A DNA stretch of 64,000 bases from Acaudatibacter sp035532115 (GTDB lineage: Bacteria > Pseudomonadota > Alphaproteobacteria > Caulobacterales > Caulobacteraceae): NCBI GenBank assembly GCA_035532115.1, contig DATKRO010000056.1, forward strand, positions 30,812 through 94,811. Direction: 5' to 3'. Position 1 is the first letter of the stretch. Each line of letters opens with the position of its first letter. A model generated the notes under the pieces. That model was given only the letters and a program-made list of their open reading frames with translations. It was not told the origin of the DNA and ran no database searches. The position numbers were made by a program, and so were the translations under genes. This document shows, in pieces, positions 1-9,617 of this stretch.

Positions 1-8
1 CCCGGACC

Positions 9-689
9 ATGCCTGCGCTTTCCCCGATCATCGCCCCGTCGATCCTGGCGGCCGATTTCGCCCGGCTGGGCGAGGAGGCGCGCGCGGTCGAGGCGGCCGG
101 GGCCGACTGGCTGCACGTCGACGTCATGGACGGTCACTTCGTTCCCAACATCACCATCGGGCCGGACGTGGTGAAGGCGTTGCGCGCCGAAGTTTCCATC
201 CCCCTCGACGTGCACCTGATGATCGCGCCGGCCGACCCCTATCTGGAGGCGTTCCGCGCCGCCGGCGCCGACATCATCACCATCCACCCCGAGGCCGGCC
301 CCCACCTCGACCGCTCGCTGAGGCGCATCCGCGAGCTGGGCGCCAAGGCCGGAGTCGCGTTCAACCCGTCGACGCCGCCCGAGACCATCGAATGGATGCT
401 GGACGACATCGACCTCGTCCTCGTGATGTCCATCAATCCGGGCTTCGGCGGCCAGGCCTTCATGCCCTCCCAGCTCGCCAAGATCGCGCGGCTGAGCCAG
501 ATGATCGCGGCTTCGGGCCGGGAGGTCGCCATCGAGGTCGATGGCGGGGTGACGGCGGCTACCGCCGGCGCCTGCCTGGACGCAGGGGCGCGGGCGCTGG
601 TCGCGGGCACGGCGGTGTTTCGGGGCGGCCCGAGCGCGTATGGCGCCAACATCGGTGCGCTGAGGCGCGCCGGGACCCCGACCCGGTAG
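9..689 (+). CDS. rpe: Ribulose-phosphate 3-epimerase
   Basis: Interconverts ribulose-5-phosphate and xylulose-5-phosphate in the cytosolic pentose phosphate pathway. The 226-residue protein has the normal family length and is a single TIM barrel. Visible signatures are SILAADFA near the N-terminus, the metal/catalytic HVDVMDG block (His36, Asp38), DVHLMI (His69), MSINPGFGGQ for phosphate binding, and EVDGGV with the second catalytic Asp. The ATG at 9 is the only sensible start and only 8 bases precede it here, so its promoter lies outside the window. It is followed 8 bp later by a heparinase-like gene on the same strand, so the two are probably co-transcribed. The call is secure. Confidence 0.97.
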   Translation: MPALSPIIAPSILAADFARLGEEARAVEAAGADWLHVDVMDGHFVPNITIGPDVVKALRAEVSIPLDVHLMIAPADPYLEAFRAAGADIITIHPEAGPHLDRSLRRIRELGAKAGVAFNPSTPPETIEWMLDDIDLVLVMSINPGFGGQAFMPSQLAKIARLSQMIAASGREVAIEVDGGVTAATAGACLDAGARALVAGTAVFRGGPSAYGANIGALRRAGTPTR

Positions 690-697
690 GACGGGCG

Positions 698-2326
698 ATG
701 GCCGCGCCTCGCCATGGCGTCTCGCCCATCGCGGTCCTCGGCGGCCAGCTCGGCCGGGAGTGGCGCGCCGGTCCGGTGCATCGCCTGCTGCTGGCCGCTG
801 GCCCCAGACCAGGCGGCCTGGCGGTGCGGCCGCGCGACATGCGCCCCGCCGATGCGCCCGCCGGCGAGCGGCTGATGCGCGGATCGTTCCGCTTCGCCGG
901 CGAGAGCCTCGACGCAGCCCCGGGCGGCGATCCCTGGGATCGTCCCAGCCCCAGCCGCAGGTTCGCCGCCTGGTTGCACGGCTTCTCTTGGGCGCCCGAC
1001 CTCCTGGCGCTGGGCGAGCCCGGCGCGCGCGAGCTGCTGCGCCTTTGGCTGGAGTGGCGACGGCTCTTCGGCGGATTCAATGAATTCGCCTGGTCGGGCG
1101 AGGCGCTGGAACGGCGCATCTTTCATCTCGCCTGCGCTGCGGCCTCGCTGTTGCCGCTTGCCTCCGAAGCCGAGAGCGCGGCCTTCCTGGAGAGTCTGGC
1201 CCGCCAGGCCCGGCGTCTCGTCGGCGATCCCGGCGAGCCGGGGCGGGCCGCCGAGCGTCTCGCCGCCGCGGGACTCGTCGGCGCGAGCCTCGTCGGCGCC
1301 GCGGGCGAGCGGCTGATGCGCCGCGCCCTTCCGGGGCTGGAGCGCGCCCTCGCCGCCGCGGTGCTGCCGGATGGCGTTCACGCCAGCCGCTCGCCGGAAC
1401 GCGGTCTGGAGCTGCTCTTCGACCTGGTGGCCCTGGACGACGCCCTGTCGCTGCGCGGCCTGCCTGCGCCGACGGAAGTCTCACGCGGCATCGATCGGCT
1501 CGGTGCGGCCCTGCGGTTCTTCGTCCTCGCCGACGGCCGGCTGCCGTCTTTCCACGGCGGTGGTCCGGGGCGGCCGGCGCGGATCGCGGCGGCCCTGGCG
1601 CTGGAGAGCGGCCGCGGCGCCGCGGCCAACGCCGCGCCCTATGGCGATTATCAGGCGCTTCGAGGCAAGCAGATCCAGGTGATCGCCGACGCCGGCGCAC
1701 CCCCGCTGGGCGTCTTCGCCGCGCGCGGCTGCGCCCAGGCCGCCGCCCTGGAGGTGGTCTGCCAAGGAGCGCGCCTGATTCTCGCCTCGTGCGCCGCTGC
1801 CGCGGCGCCCGGCGCCTCGTCGCAGGATCCGGCCACCGGCTCGTGCCTCGCGCTGGGCGGGGCGCAGGTGGTCGGCGGATGGCCGCGGGAGGTCAAACTG
1901 CAGCGGCACGAGAGCGGCGAGGGCGTCTGGCTCGAGATCGCTCACGACGGCTGGCGCGGCGCCTACGGCCTCGACCACGTGCGCAGGCTCTTCCTCGACC
2001 TCGCCGCCGACGAGCTGCGCGGCGAGGACCGGCTGTCGCCGGCGCTGCGCCCGCGCGGTCCCAGCCAGGCCGTCTGCACCGTCGCCTTCCAGCTGGCGCC
2101 CGGCGTCGCCGCCCAGGTTTCCGCCGACGGCAAGAGCGCGCTGCTCAAGCCCGCGGGCGTCCCCGCCTGGCGGCTGCGCAGCGACGCGGCGCGCATCCGC
2201 ATGGAACCAGGGACGGTCTTCGAGGCTGGCGAGCCGCGCGCCGCCCACAGGGTGATCCTCAGCCGCCCGATCCAGTGCGCCGACGGCGGCCGGGTGCGCT
2301 GGCGGCTGGCGCGCGAGGCGCACTGA
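698..2326 (+). CDS. Heparinase II/III-like protein, catalytic motifs apparently degenerate
   Basis: A 542-residue protein. The N-terminal half is alpha-helical (alpha/alpha-toroid type) and the C-terminal half has the heparinase II/III beta-sandwich pattern (YGDYQALRGKQIQVIADAG near residue 325, then repeated beta strands). Family members cleave acidic polysaccharides. In relatives the sandwich start carries a His-rich HAxADxLSFEL block; here the equivalent reads RGCAQAAALEV, and the later FHLHP-like motif reads FQLAP, so expected histidines are missing. It may act on a different substrate or be non-catalytic. The start is ATG 698, 8 bp after the rpe stop; the open frame extends upstream only as an overlap with rpe. 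No clear signal peptide is seen. Confidence 0.8.
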   Translation: MAAPRHGVSPIAVLGGQLGREWRAGPVHRLLLAAGPRPGGLAVRPRDMRPADAPAGERLMRGSFRFAGESLDAAPGGDPWDRPSPSRRFAAWLHGFSWAPDLLALGEPGARELLRLWLEWRRLFGGFNEFAWSGEALERRIFHLACAAASLLPLASEAESAAFLESLARQARRLVGDPGEPGRAAERLAAAGLVGASLVGAAGERLMRRALPGLERALAAAVLPDGVHASRSPERGLELLFDLVALDDALSLRGLPAPTEVSRGIDRLGAALRFFVLADGRLPSFHGGGPGRPARIAAALALESGRGAAANAAPYGDYQALRGKQIQVIADAGAPPLGVFAARGCAQAAALEVVCQGARLILASCAAAAAPGASSQDPATGSCLALGGAQVVGGWPREVKLQRHESGEGVWLEIAHDGWRGAYGLDHVRRLFLDLAADELRGEDRLSPALRPRGPSQAVCTVAFQLAPGVAAQVSADGKSALLKPAGVPAWRLRSDAARIRMEPGTVFEAGEPRAAHRVILSRPIQCADGGRVRWRLAREAH

Positions 2327-2338
2327 ACAAGAGGCGTG

Positions 2339-3463
2339 TCAGCCTCTGCGGCGCGCGCCGCGGCGATCGCGGCGGTTCGGCGCAGCTGTCCCGGATGCGG
2401 CCAGATAGGCGCGCCGGACGCGGGAGCCCGCTTCGTCGTAGAGGAATGGAACGAAGGCATGGCGCGCGCCGCGGGTCACCGGCGTCACCTCGTGCAGCAG
2501 CGAGCAGCAGAAGACGCAGGCGCCGCCCGTCGGCGGACGGTAGGCGCGCGGGCTGAACTCGCGGAACCTGAGGTCGCCGCCTTCGTAGGCCTCGGCGTCG
2601 AGATTGACGGTTACGGCGAACTTGCGGTGCGCGGTGCCGGCGGTGGCGTCGTCGCGGTGGGCGAAGAAGAAGCCGCCATCCTCCTCGCCGTAGCGGCAGA
2701 TCAGGAAGCGTTCGATCTCGGTGGCCTGCCAGTTGAAGGCGCGCTTCACCATGGGCAGCAGGCGCTTGCGGAGCCGCGCCTCGACGGCGGCGATCAGCGC
2801 TGCATCGGCGATGGTCACGTCCTGGCGCCGCTTGAGACTGGCGTCGACCGCATTCACCGTTCGCCCGTCCATGTCGACGGCGAAGCCCGACGCCGTGGCC
2901 TGGTGCGCCTCGAAATGGGCGATGAGTTCGGCGCAGAGATCGGGCTCGAAGATCCGCGGCAGCATCAGCACCGGCGCGTGCGGCGCCTCGCTGCGCGACG
3001 CCTCGGCGGCCAGCTCGGCGCGCAGCCGCTGCAGCACCACCGCCGCCGCCCCGATCGGCTCGGCAAGGACGATGCGGAAGGCGCGGTCGATCAGGAAGAT
3101 GGCGGGCTCGAGGTGGACGCCGTCGGTGAGCCCGAGCCGGCGGCAGATGGCCTGGTCTTCGTCCCAGAAGTACCTGAAGCCGCGCGGCGCTCCCTGCAGG
3201 CGCGCGCGGTCGCGCCCATCGACGCTGACGCCGAAGAACGCGGCCTCGACGTCGTCGAAGAGATCACGCGCCGCCATGGCCTCGGCGTGGGCGGCGAACG
3301 ATGCCGCATGGCTGAGGGCGCCGAACGCCATCAGCACCATCCAGCGGCCGGCCGTGGCCTCCAGGCTGTAGCGGGGATTGCCGTCGGTCGCGCCGCAGAA
3401 GAATGGGACCGGTTCGCCGAACCCCAAAGGCGTGCGGCGGGCCGGCGCGCTTGGACTGCCCAT
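2339..3463 (-). CDS. Peroxiredoxin-like domain fused to 2OG-Fe(II) oxygenase
   Basis: A 374-residue two-domain protein. Residues 10-155 follow the AhpC/TSA thioredoxin-like fold (GEPVPFF, WMVLMAFG, FFGVSVD, YFWDED, PAIFLIDR) but lack the peroxidatic cysteine: the Tx2C position reads GALSHAA. Residues 160-345 are a prolyl-4-hydroxylase-type 2-oxoglutarate oxygenase with iron ligands His269, Asp271 (HRD) and His324 (LLHEV), and Arg334 for 2-oxoglutarate. It therefore probably hydroxylates an unknown protein or small molecule, with the dead peroxiredoxin domain as a binding module. It is convergent with the heparinase-like gene (12 bp between stops) and divergent from the purH leader. The substrate cannot be read from sequence. 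Confidence 0.82.
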   Translation of the reverse strand: MGSPSAPARRTPLGFGEPVPFFCGATDGNPRYSLEATAGRWMVLMAFGALSHAASFAAHAEAMAARDLFDDVEAAFFGVSVDGRDRARLQGAPRGFRYFWDEDQAICRRLGLTDGVHLEPAIFLIDRAFRIVLAEPIGAAAVVLQRLRAELAAEASRSEAPHAPVLMLPRIFEPDLCAELIAHFEAHQATASGFAVDMDGRTVNAVDASLKRRQDVTIADAALIAAVEARLRKRLLPMVKRAFNWQATEIERFLICRYGEEDGGFFFAHRDDATAGTAHRKFAVTVNLDAEAYEGGDLRFREFSPRAYRPPTGGACVFCCSLLHEVTPVTRGARHAFVPFLYDEAGSRVRRAYLAASGTAAPNRRDRRGARRRG

Positions 3464-3551
3464 CTGATTCTCCAGCCTGGAGTCTAGCGCGGTCGGGTCC
3501 CTGCTGGCGACGGCGCGCTTGAAAGGGCGCTGTCCCGCAGCCTATCATCGC

Positions 3552-3630
3552 GCCGCTCGCGTGACTGGCGAAGGGTGGATCACCACCGGGGAGCGCGGGC
3601 ATCGGATCCGAAGCCGCACGCCTGGGCGCA
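3552..3630 (+). promoter_or_regulatory. ZTP (pfl motif) riboswitch upstream of purH
   Basis: The leader of purH carries the conserved ZTP/ZMP aptamer. CGCTC at 3554-3558 pairs with GAGCG at 3591-3595 (P1), enclosing the near-invariant GTGACTGGC (3561-3569). GGTGG 3574-3578 pairs with CCACC 3583-3587 (P2), followed by CGGGGAGCG. A second stem then leads into CCGCACGCCTGGGC (3614-3627), the conserved 3' pseudoknot element. ZMP (AICAR monophosphate) is the substrate of PurH, so feedback sensing fits. CCTCTC just after the aptamer (3631-3636) can pair with GGAGA around the purH ribosome site (3643-3647). That suggests control of translation start rather than termination; this expression-platform reading is inference. 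Confidence 0.9.
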
Positions 3631-3652
3631 CCTCTCGATATTGGAGATCGCC

Positions 3653-5263
3653 ATGACCGCGCCTGCCTCGACCGCCGGCCCCGACCTCGTTCGCATCCGC
3701 CGCGCCCTGATCTCGGTCTTCGACAAGACCGGCCTCGCCGAGGCTGCCCGCGCTCTCGCCGACGCCGGCGTCGAACTTGTCTCCACCGGCGGCACGCGCG
3801 CCGCGATCGCAGCGGCCGGCGTGGGCGTGAAGGATATCGCCGAACTCACCGGCTTTCCCGAGATGATGGACGGGCGGGTCAAGACCCTGCATCCGGTGGT
3901 GCACGGCGGCATCCTCGGCGTGCGCGATGCGCCCGAACACGCCAGGGCCATGGCCGAGCACGGCATCGGGGCGATCGATCTCGTCTATGTGAACCTCTAT
4001 CCCTTCGAAGCCACGGTCGCGGACGGCGCGGCGTTTTCCGAGTGCGTCGAGAACATCGACATCGGCGGACCGGCGATGCTTCGATCCGGCGCCAAGAACC
4101 ACGCCTATGTCTGCGTCTGCACCGGGCCGGAGGATCTGGCCGAGGCGCTGGCGGCGCTGCAGGCCGACGGTGGAACCAGCCTCGCTCTGCGCCGCCGGCT
4201 GGCCGCCAAGACCTATGCCCGCACCGCCGCCTATGACGCGGCGATCGCCGCCTGGTTCGCGGCCCAGGTCGGCGAGGCCTGGCCGGCGCGCAAGGCGATC
4301 GCCGGAGAGCTGCGCCAGGCGATGCTCTATGGCGAGAACCCGCACCAGGGCGCGGCCTTCTACACCTTCCCAAGCCCCCGCGCCGGCGTCGCCACGGCGC
4401 GCCAGCTGCAGGGCCGCGAACTCGGCTACAACAACATCAACGACACCGACGCCGCGTTCGAGCTGGCGGCCGAGTTCGACCCCGCCGAGAGCGCCGCCGT
4501 GGCGATCATCAAGCACGCGAATCCCTGCGGCGTGGCTGTGGGCGCCGATCTGAAGAGCGCCTACCAGCGGGCGCTGCAATGCGATCCGGTCTCGGCCTTC
4601 GGCGGCGTGGTGGCCATGAACCGGCGCCTCGACGCCGCCGCCGCCGCCGAGATCGTCAAGATCGTCACCGACGTGGTCATCGCCCCCGAGGCCGACGAGG
4701 AAGCCATCGCCCTCTTCGCCAGGCGCCGCAACCTGCGCCTCCTGATCGCCGGCGCCCTGCCCGATCCGCGCGCGCCGGGCGAGGTGTTCCGCTCGGTCTC
4801 CGGCGGGTTCCTGGTCCAGGCGCGCGACGCCTCGCAGCTTGCCGCCGCCGATCTGAAGGTGGTCACCAGACGCGCGCCCACGCAGACGGAGATGCGCGAC
4901 ATGCTGTTCGCCTTCACCATCGCCAAGCACGTCAAGTCCAACGCCATCGTCTTCGCCAAGGACGGCCAGAGCGCCGGCATCGGCTCGGGCCAGGTGAACC
5001 GGCGCGATTCGGTGCGCATCGCCGCGCTGCGCGCCGCCGAGGCCGCCGAACTCGCCGGCCTGCCGCAGTCGCTCGCCAAGGGTTCCGCCTGCGCTTCGGA
5101 CGCCTTCTTCCCCTTCGCCGACGGCCTGGTCCAGGCGGTGGAGGCCGGCGCCACGGCGGTGATCCAGCCCGGCGGCTCGCTGCGCGACGCCGAGGTGATC
5201 GCCGCCGCCGACGCCGCCGGCATCGCCATGGTGTTCACGGGCGTGAGGGCGTTCCGGCACTGA
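3653..5263 (+). CDS. purH: Bifunctional AICAR transformylase / IMP cyclohydrolase
   Basis: Catalyses the last two steps of IMP synthesis. The 536-residue product is of normal length. The N-terminal MGS-like cyclohydrolase domain (RALISVFDKTGL, STGGT, KTLHPVVHGGIL) spans about residues 12-160. The C-terminal AICARFT domain carries LRYGENPHQ-type (MLYGENPHQGAAFY), IKHANPCGVA (Lys-His pair), SAFGGVVAMN and QPGGSLRD. The start is ATG 3653, preceded by GGAG at 3643 and placed just after the ZTP aptamer. The frame is open upstream to 3575, but those codons are the riboswitch itself. An inverted repeat follows the stop. Confidence 0.97.
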   Translation: MTAPASTAGPDLVRIRRALISVFDKTGLAEAARALADAGVELVSTGGTRAAIAAAGVGVKDIAELTGFPEMMDGRVKTLHPVVHGGILGVRDAPEHARAMAEHGIGAIDLVYVNLYPFEATVADGAAFSECVENIDIGGPAMLRSGAKNHAYVCVCTGPEDLAEALAALQADGGTSLALRRRLAAKTYARTAAYDAAIAAWFAAQVGEAWPARKAIAGELRQAMLYGENPHQGAAFYTFPSPRAGVATARQLQGRELGYNNINDTDAAFELAAEFDPAESAAVAIIKHANPCGVAVGADLKSAYQRALQCDPVSAFGGVVAMNRRLDAAAAAEIVKIVTDVVIAPEADEEAIALFARRRNLRLLIAGALPDPRAPGEVFRSVSGGFLVQARDASQLAAADLKVVTRRAPTQTEMRDMLFAFTIAKHVKSNAIVFAKDGQSAGIGSGQVNRRDSVRIAALRAAEAAELAGLPQSLAKGSACASDAFFPFADGLVQAVEAGATAVIQPGGSLRDAEVIAAADAAGIAMVFTGVRAFRH

Positions 5264-5278
5264 GGGGGCGGCCCATCA

Positions 5279-5302
5279 CGCCCGCCTGGGCCATGGCGGG
5301 CG
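5279..5302 (+). terminator. GC-rich hairpin after purH
   Basis: CGCCCGCC at 5279-5286 and GGCGGGCG at 5295-5302 form a perfect 8-bp stem with an 8-nt loop, 16 bp after the purH stop. No U-run follows, so this is at best a weak or Rho-assisted terminator between purH and qmcA. Confidence 0.4.
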
Positions 5303-5349
5303 GAGCGTCAGTTGGGTAAGCTCGGCTCACGACTTTTGAGGGGCACGTC

Positions 5350-6309
5350 ATGGCTGCGGGTATCGTCGTACTGGTTCTGGTGGTCCTGGCGGTGGTGATA
5401 GCCGCCAGCGCCGTCAAGATCGTGCCGCAGGGGCACGAGTTCACCGTCGAGCGGTTCGGGCGCTACACGCGCACTCTCAAGCCCGGCATCACCGTGCTGA
5501 CGCCCTTCGTGGAGAGCGTCGGGCGGCGCATCAACATCATGGAGCAGGTGCTCCCCGTTCCGCAGCAGGAGGTGATCACCAAGGACAACGTCGGCGTGCA
5601 GGTGGACGCCATCGTCTTCATCCAGGTGATGGACGCCGCGGCGGCGGCCTACCGGGTGGCGAACCTTTCGGGCGCGATCACCCAGCTCACCATGACCAAC
5701 CTGCGCACCGTGGTGGGCTCGATGGAGCTGGACGAGGTGCTCTCCAACCGCGAGCACATCAACACCCGCCTCCTCGGCGTCATCGACCAGGCGACCAGTC
5801 CCTGGGGGGTGAAGGTGGCGCGCATCGAGATCAAGGACCTGCAGCCGCCGCCCGACATCACCAACGCCATGACCCGGCAGATGAAGGCCGAGCGCGAGCG
5901 CCGCGCCGTGATCACCGAGGCCGAGGGCGAGCGGCAGGCCGCGATCACGCGCGCCGAGGGAGCCAAGCAGTCGGCCATCCTGCAGGCCGAGGGGCGCAAG
6001 GAGGCGGCGTTCCGCGACGCCGAGGCGCGCGAGCGGCTCGCCGGCGCCGAGGCCCAGGCGACCAAGGTGGTCTCCGACGCCATCGAGACCGGCAGCGTCA
6101 ATGCGCTGAACTACTTCGTCGCCCAGAAATACGTCGAGGCGTTCGGCAAGCTGGCCGAGGCCAATCAGCAGCGCACCGTGATCATCCCCGCCGACTTCGC
6201 CAGCATCGCCGGCTCGATCGCCGGGATCACCGAGCTGGTCAGGAGCGCCCAGGGCCCGGTGGCGCCGCCCACCGCCGCGCCAAGAACGCCGCGCCCGCAG
6301 GGGACGTGA
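5350..6309 (+). CDS. qmcA: SPFH/band-7 membrane protein (QmcA / paraslipin type)
   Basis: A 319-residue inner-membrane protein of the stomatin/prohibitin class. It has one N-terminal transmembrane helix (residues 4-20), a band-7 domain (VKIVPQGHEFTVERFGRYTRTLKPG onward; CGI-like signature around residues 25-180), then a long charged coiled-coil rich in EAEGERQAAI repeats (residues 180-240). Such proteins form ring-shaped scaffolds that organise membrane microdomains and FtsH-type proteolysis. It is followed 3 bp later by nfeD, the usual partner. ATG 5350 was chosen because the hydrophobic segment starts directly after it. Confidence 0.92.
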   Translation: MAAGIVVLVLVVLAVVIAASAVKIVPQGHEFTVERFGRYTRTLKPGITVLTPFVESVGRRINIMEQVLPVPQQEVITKDNVGVQVDAIVFIQVMDAAAAAYRVANLSGAITQLTMTNLRTVVGSMELDEVLSNREHINTRLLGVIDQATSPWGVKVARIEIKDLQPPPDITNAMTRQMKAERERRAVITEAEGERQAAITRAEGAKQSAILQAEGRKEAAFRDAEARERLAGAEAQATKVVSDAIETGSVNALNYFVAQKYVEAFGKLAEANQQRTVIIPADFASIAGSIAGITELVRSAQGPVAPPTAAPRTPRPQGT

Positions 6310-6312
6310 GCG

Positions 6313-6765
6313 ATGAGCCCCGAGCAGATCTTCTTCGGCCATCCGTTCTGGAGCTGGATCTCGCTGGGCGCGATCCTCCTCACCGGCGAGCTTCTCACCG
6401 GCTCGGGCTGGCTGTTGTGGCCGGCCGCGGCGGCCGCGCTGGTGGCGCTTTTGTCGCTGCTGGCGATCGGCTGGCCCGTGCAGGTGATCGCCTTCGTGGT
6501 CCTCGGCATAGCGGCCACCTATCTCGGCCGCCGCTTCATGCGGGCGCCAGCCACGGGCGAGGCCGACATCAACGATCCGGCGCCCAGGCTCATCGGTCAG
6601 CGCGGGGAGACGGTCGTGGCCTTCACCGACGGGCAGGGCCGCGTCTTCGTGGACGGCAAGGAGTGGGCCGCCGAACTTGCCGGCGGCGGCGAACTGGCGG
6701 CCCGGCGGCCGGTCGAGGTGGTCGAGATCGTCGGCGGCGCGCGGCTGAAAGTGAAGGCCGCCTGA
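6313..6765 (+). CDS. NfeD-like membrane protein
   Basis: A 150-residue protein with an N-terminal membrane anchor of two to three helices (residues 15-75) followed by a small OB-fold NfeD domain (LIGQRGETVVAF, GQGRVFVDGKEW, VEVVEIVGGARLKVKAA). This is the short YbbK class without the ClpP-like protease domain. NfeD proteins pair with SPFH/paraslipin proteins, and here the gene starts 3 bp after the qmcA stop, so the two form one operon. It is convergent with phaR. Confidence 0.92.
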   Translation: MSPEQIFFGHPFWSWISLGAILLTGELLTGSGWLLWPAAAAALVALLSLLAIGWPVQVIAFVVLGIAATYLGRRFMRAPATGEADINDPAPRLIGQRGETVVAFTDGQGRVFVDGKEWAAELAGGGELAARRPVEVVEIVGGARLKVKAA

Positions 6766-6799
6766 CCGTCTGCCCGCCGACGAGGGACGGGGAGGTCGG

Positions 6800-7402
6800 C
6801 TATTTCTTCGCCAGCGCGGCGATCTGTTCCTGCATCGCCAGCATCTGGCGCCTGAGTTCGGCGATCTCGTCCTTGGAGGGCTCGGGCGCCGGCGCGGGAG
6901 CCGCCGGGGCGGCGGCCGGTTCCTCGGCGCGGAAGGCGAAGGGCGAGAACATCTTCATCGCCCGATCGAAAAGCGCCAGGTTCTGGCGGATCTGCTCTTC
7001 ATAGGCGCCGATGCCAGGCGGGTTCATCGAGGCGAACTGGCTCCTCAGCCGCTCCTGCTGGCGGATGAAGCCGTCGAGCGACAGCTCCAGATAGCTCGGC
7101 AGGAAAGCCTGCATCTGGTCGCCGTAGAAGCGGATCAGCTGGCGCAGGAACTGGATCGGCAGCAGGTTCTGGGGTCCGCGGCTCTCCTCCTCGAAGATGA
7201 TCTGGGTCAGCACCTTGCGGGTGATGTCCTCGCCGGTCTTGGCGTCGTAGACGATGAAATCGACGCCCTGACGCACCATGGCGGCGAGGTCGTCCAAGGT
7301 GATGTAGGTGCTGGTCGCCTTGTTGTAGAGCCGGCGATTGGCGTATTTCTGGATCACCACCTTGTCAGGCGTGGCCTTGCTGGTCTGGCCCTGGTCGGTC
7401 AT
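6800..7402 (-). CDS. phaR: PHB synthesis repressor
   Basis: A 200-residue regulator of polyhydroxybutyrate metabolism. The N-terminal PHB/PHA accumulation regulator DNA-binding domain is visible (VVIQKYANRRLYNKATSTYITLDDLAAMVRQG, residues 14-45), followed by two PHB-accumulation domains and a Pro/Ala-rich linker with a C-terminal coiled-coil (DEIAELRRQMLAMQEQIAALAKK). Family members bind both DNA and PHB granules and repress phasin and biosynthetic genes. It is divergent from phaA-phaB, so the 207-bp interval 7403-7609 probably holds its operators. The long open frame continuing upstream of ATG 7402 is antisense to phaA and is not coding. Confidence 0.95.
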   Translation of the reverse strand: MTDQGQTSKATPDKVVIQKYANRRLYNKATSTYITLDDLAAMVRQGVDFIVYDAKTGEDITRKVLTQIIFEEESRGPQNLLPIQFLRQLIRFYGDQMQAFLPSYLELSLDGFIRQQERLRSQFASMNPPGIGAYEEQIRQNLALFDRAMKMFSPFAFRAEEPAAAPAAPAPAPEPSKDEIAELRRQMLAMQEQIAALAKK

Positions 7403-7609
7403 CTCGTTCCTTGGATGGCGCCGGCGGATGGCGTCTTGTCTCACTGCGGCATTGCGGATGCAAACGGCGCGTCCCGCCCGCGCCGATTTGCGGCGCCTGA
7501 CGCTAGGTGAGAGGTGACGGAGGGGCAGGCTTTGGGCATATGGTGCGGCCTCCGGAGGCGGCGGCGCGCCACCCGTCCCGCCGCTCCCGGCGAAGCATCG
7601 GAGCCTTGC

Positions 7610-8797
<1,188 letters not shown>

Positions 8798-8858
8798 TCC
8801 GGTTCTCCCTTCTCCCGCGCAGGGAGGCGGAAGGCGCCGACGAAAGGGAGATGGGAAC

Positions 8859-9584
8859 ATGACCAGGGTGGCCTTCGTCACGGGCGGGACGCGCGGCATC
8901 GGCAAGGCGATCAGCGGACGGCTTAGGGCGGCGGGCTACAAGGTCGCGGCGGGCTACGCCGCCAACGAGGTGGCCGCGCAGGGCTGCGCCAGCGAGCTGG
9001 GCGTGATGGTGGTGAAGGGCAATGTCTCGTCGTTCGCCGACTGCGCCGAGGCGGTCAAGCAGGTCGAGGCGGAACTCGGACCCATCGACACCCTGGTCAA
9101 CAACGCCGGCATTACTCGGGACGCCGTGCTGCACCGCATGAGCGAGGAGCAGTGGAACGAGGTCATCCGCGTCAATCTTGCCTCGATCTTCAACATGACC
9201 CGCAACGTCATCGAAGGCATGCGCGAGCGTAATTTCGGCCGGATCGTCAACATCTCGTCGATCAACGGCCAGAAGGGCCAGATCGGCCAATCCAACTATT
9301 CGGCGGCCAAGGCCGGCATGATCGGCTTCACCAAGGCCCTCGCCCAGGAGAACGCCAAGAAGGGCGTCACGGTGAATGCGATCGCGCCGGGCTATATCGA
9401 TACCGAGATGGTGCACGCGGTGCCGCAGAACGTGCTGGAACAGATCGTCGCCGCCATTCCCGTGGGCCGGCTCGGCATGGCCGACGAGATCGCCAGGTGC
9501 GTCGCGTTTCTTGCCGCCGAAGACGCCGGTTACATCACCGGCTCGACTCTGACAGTAAACGGCGGCCAGTACATTACCGGTTAG
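8859..9584 (+). CDS. phaB: Acetoacetyl-CoA reductase
   Basis: NADPH-dependent reduction of acetoacetyl-CoA to (R)-3-hydroxybutyryl-CoA, the second PHB step. The 241-residue short-chain dehydrogenase has the TGGTRGIG nucleotide motif (residues 8-15), NNAGITRDAVLHRM, the catalytic Ser in NISSINGQKGQIGQ and YSAAKAG (Tyr-x-x-x-Lys), and ends in SGSTLTVNGGQYITG-like sequence. A good ribosome site (GGGAG) precedes ATG 8859. Its position directly after phaA separates it from FabG-type reductases. Confidence 0.94.
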   Translation: MTRVAFVTGGTRGIGKAISGRLRAAGYKVAAGYAANEVAAQGCASELGVMVVKGNVSSFADCAEAVKQVEAELGPIDTLVNNAGITRDAVLHRMSEEQWNEVIRVNLASIFNMTRNVIEGMRERNFGRIVNISSINGQKGQIGQSNYSAAKAGMIGFTKALAQENAKKGVTVNAIAPGYIDTEMVHAVPQNVLEQIVAAIPVGRLGMADEIARCVAFLAAEDAGYITGSTLTVNGGQYITG

Positions 9585-9617
9585 TGAGCCGTCCAAAAAG
9601 CGCCCCAGTCAAAGAGC

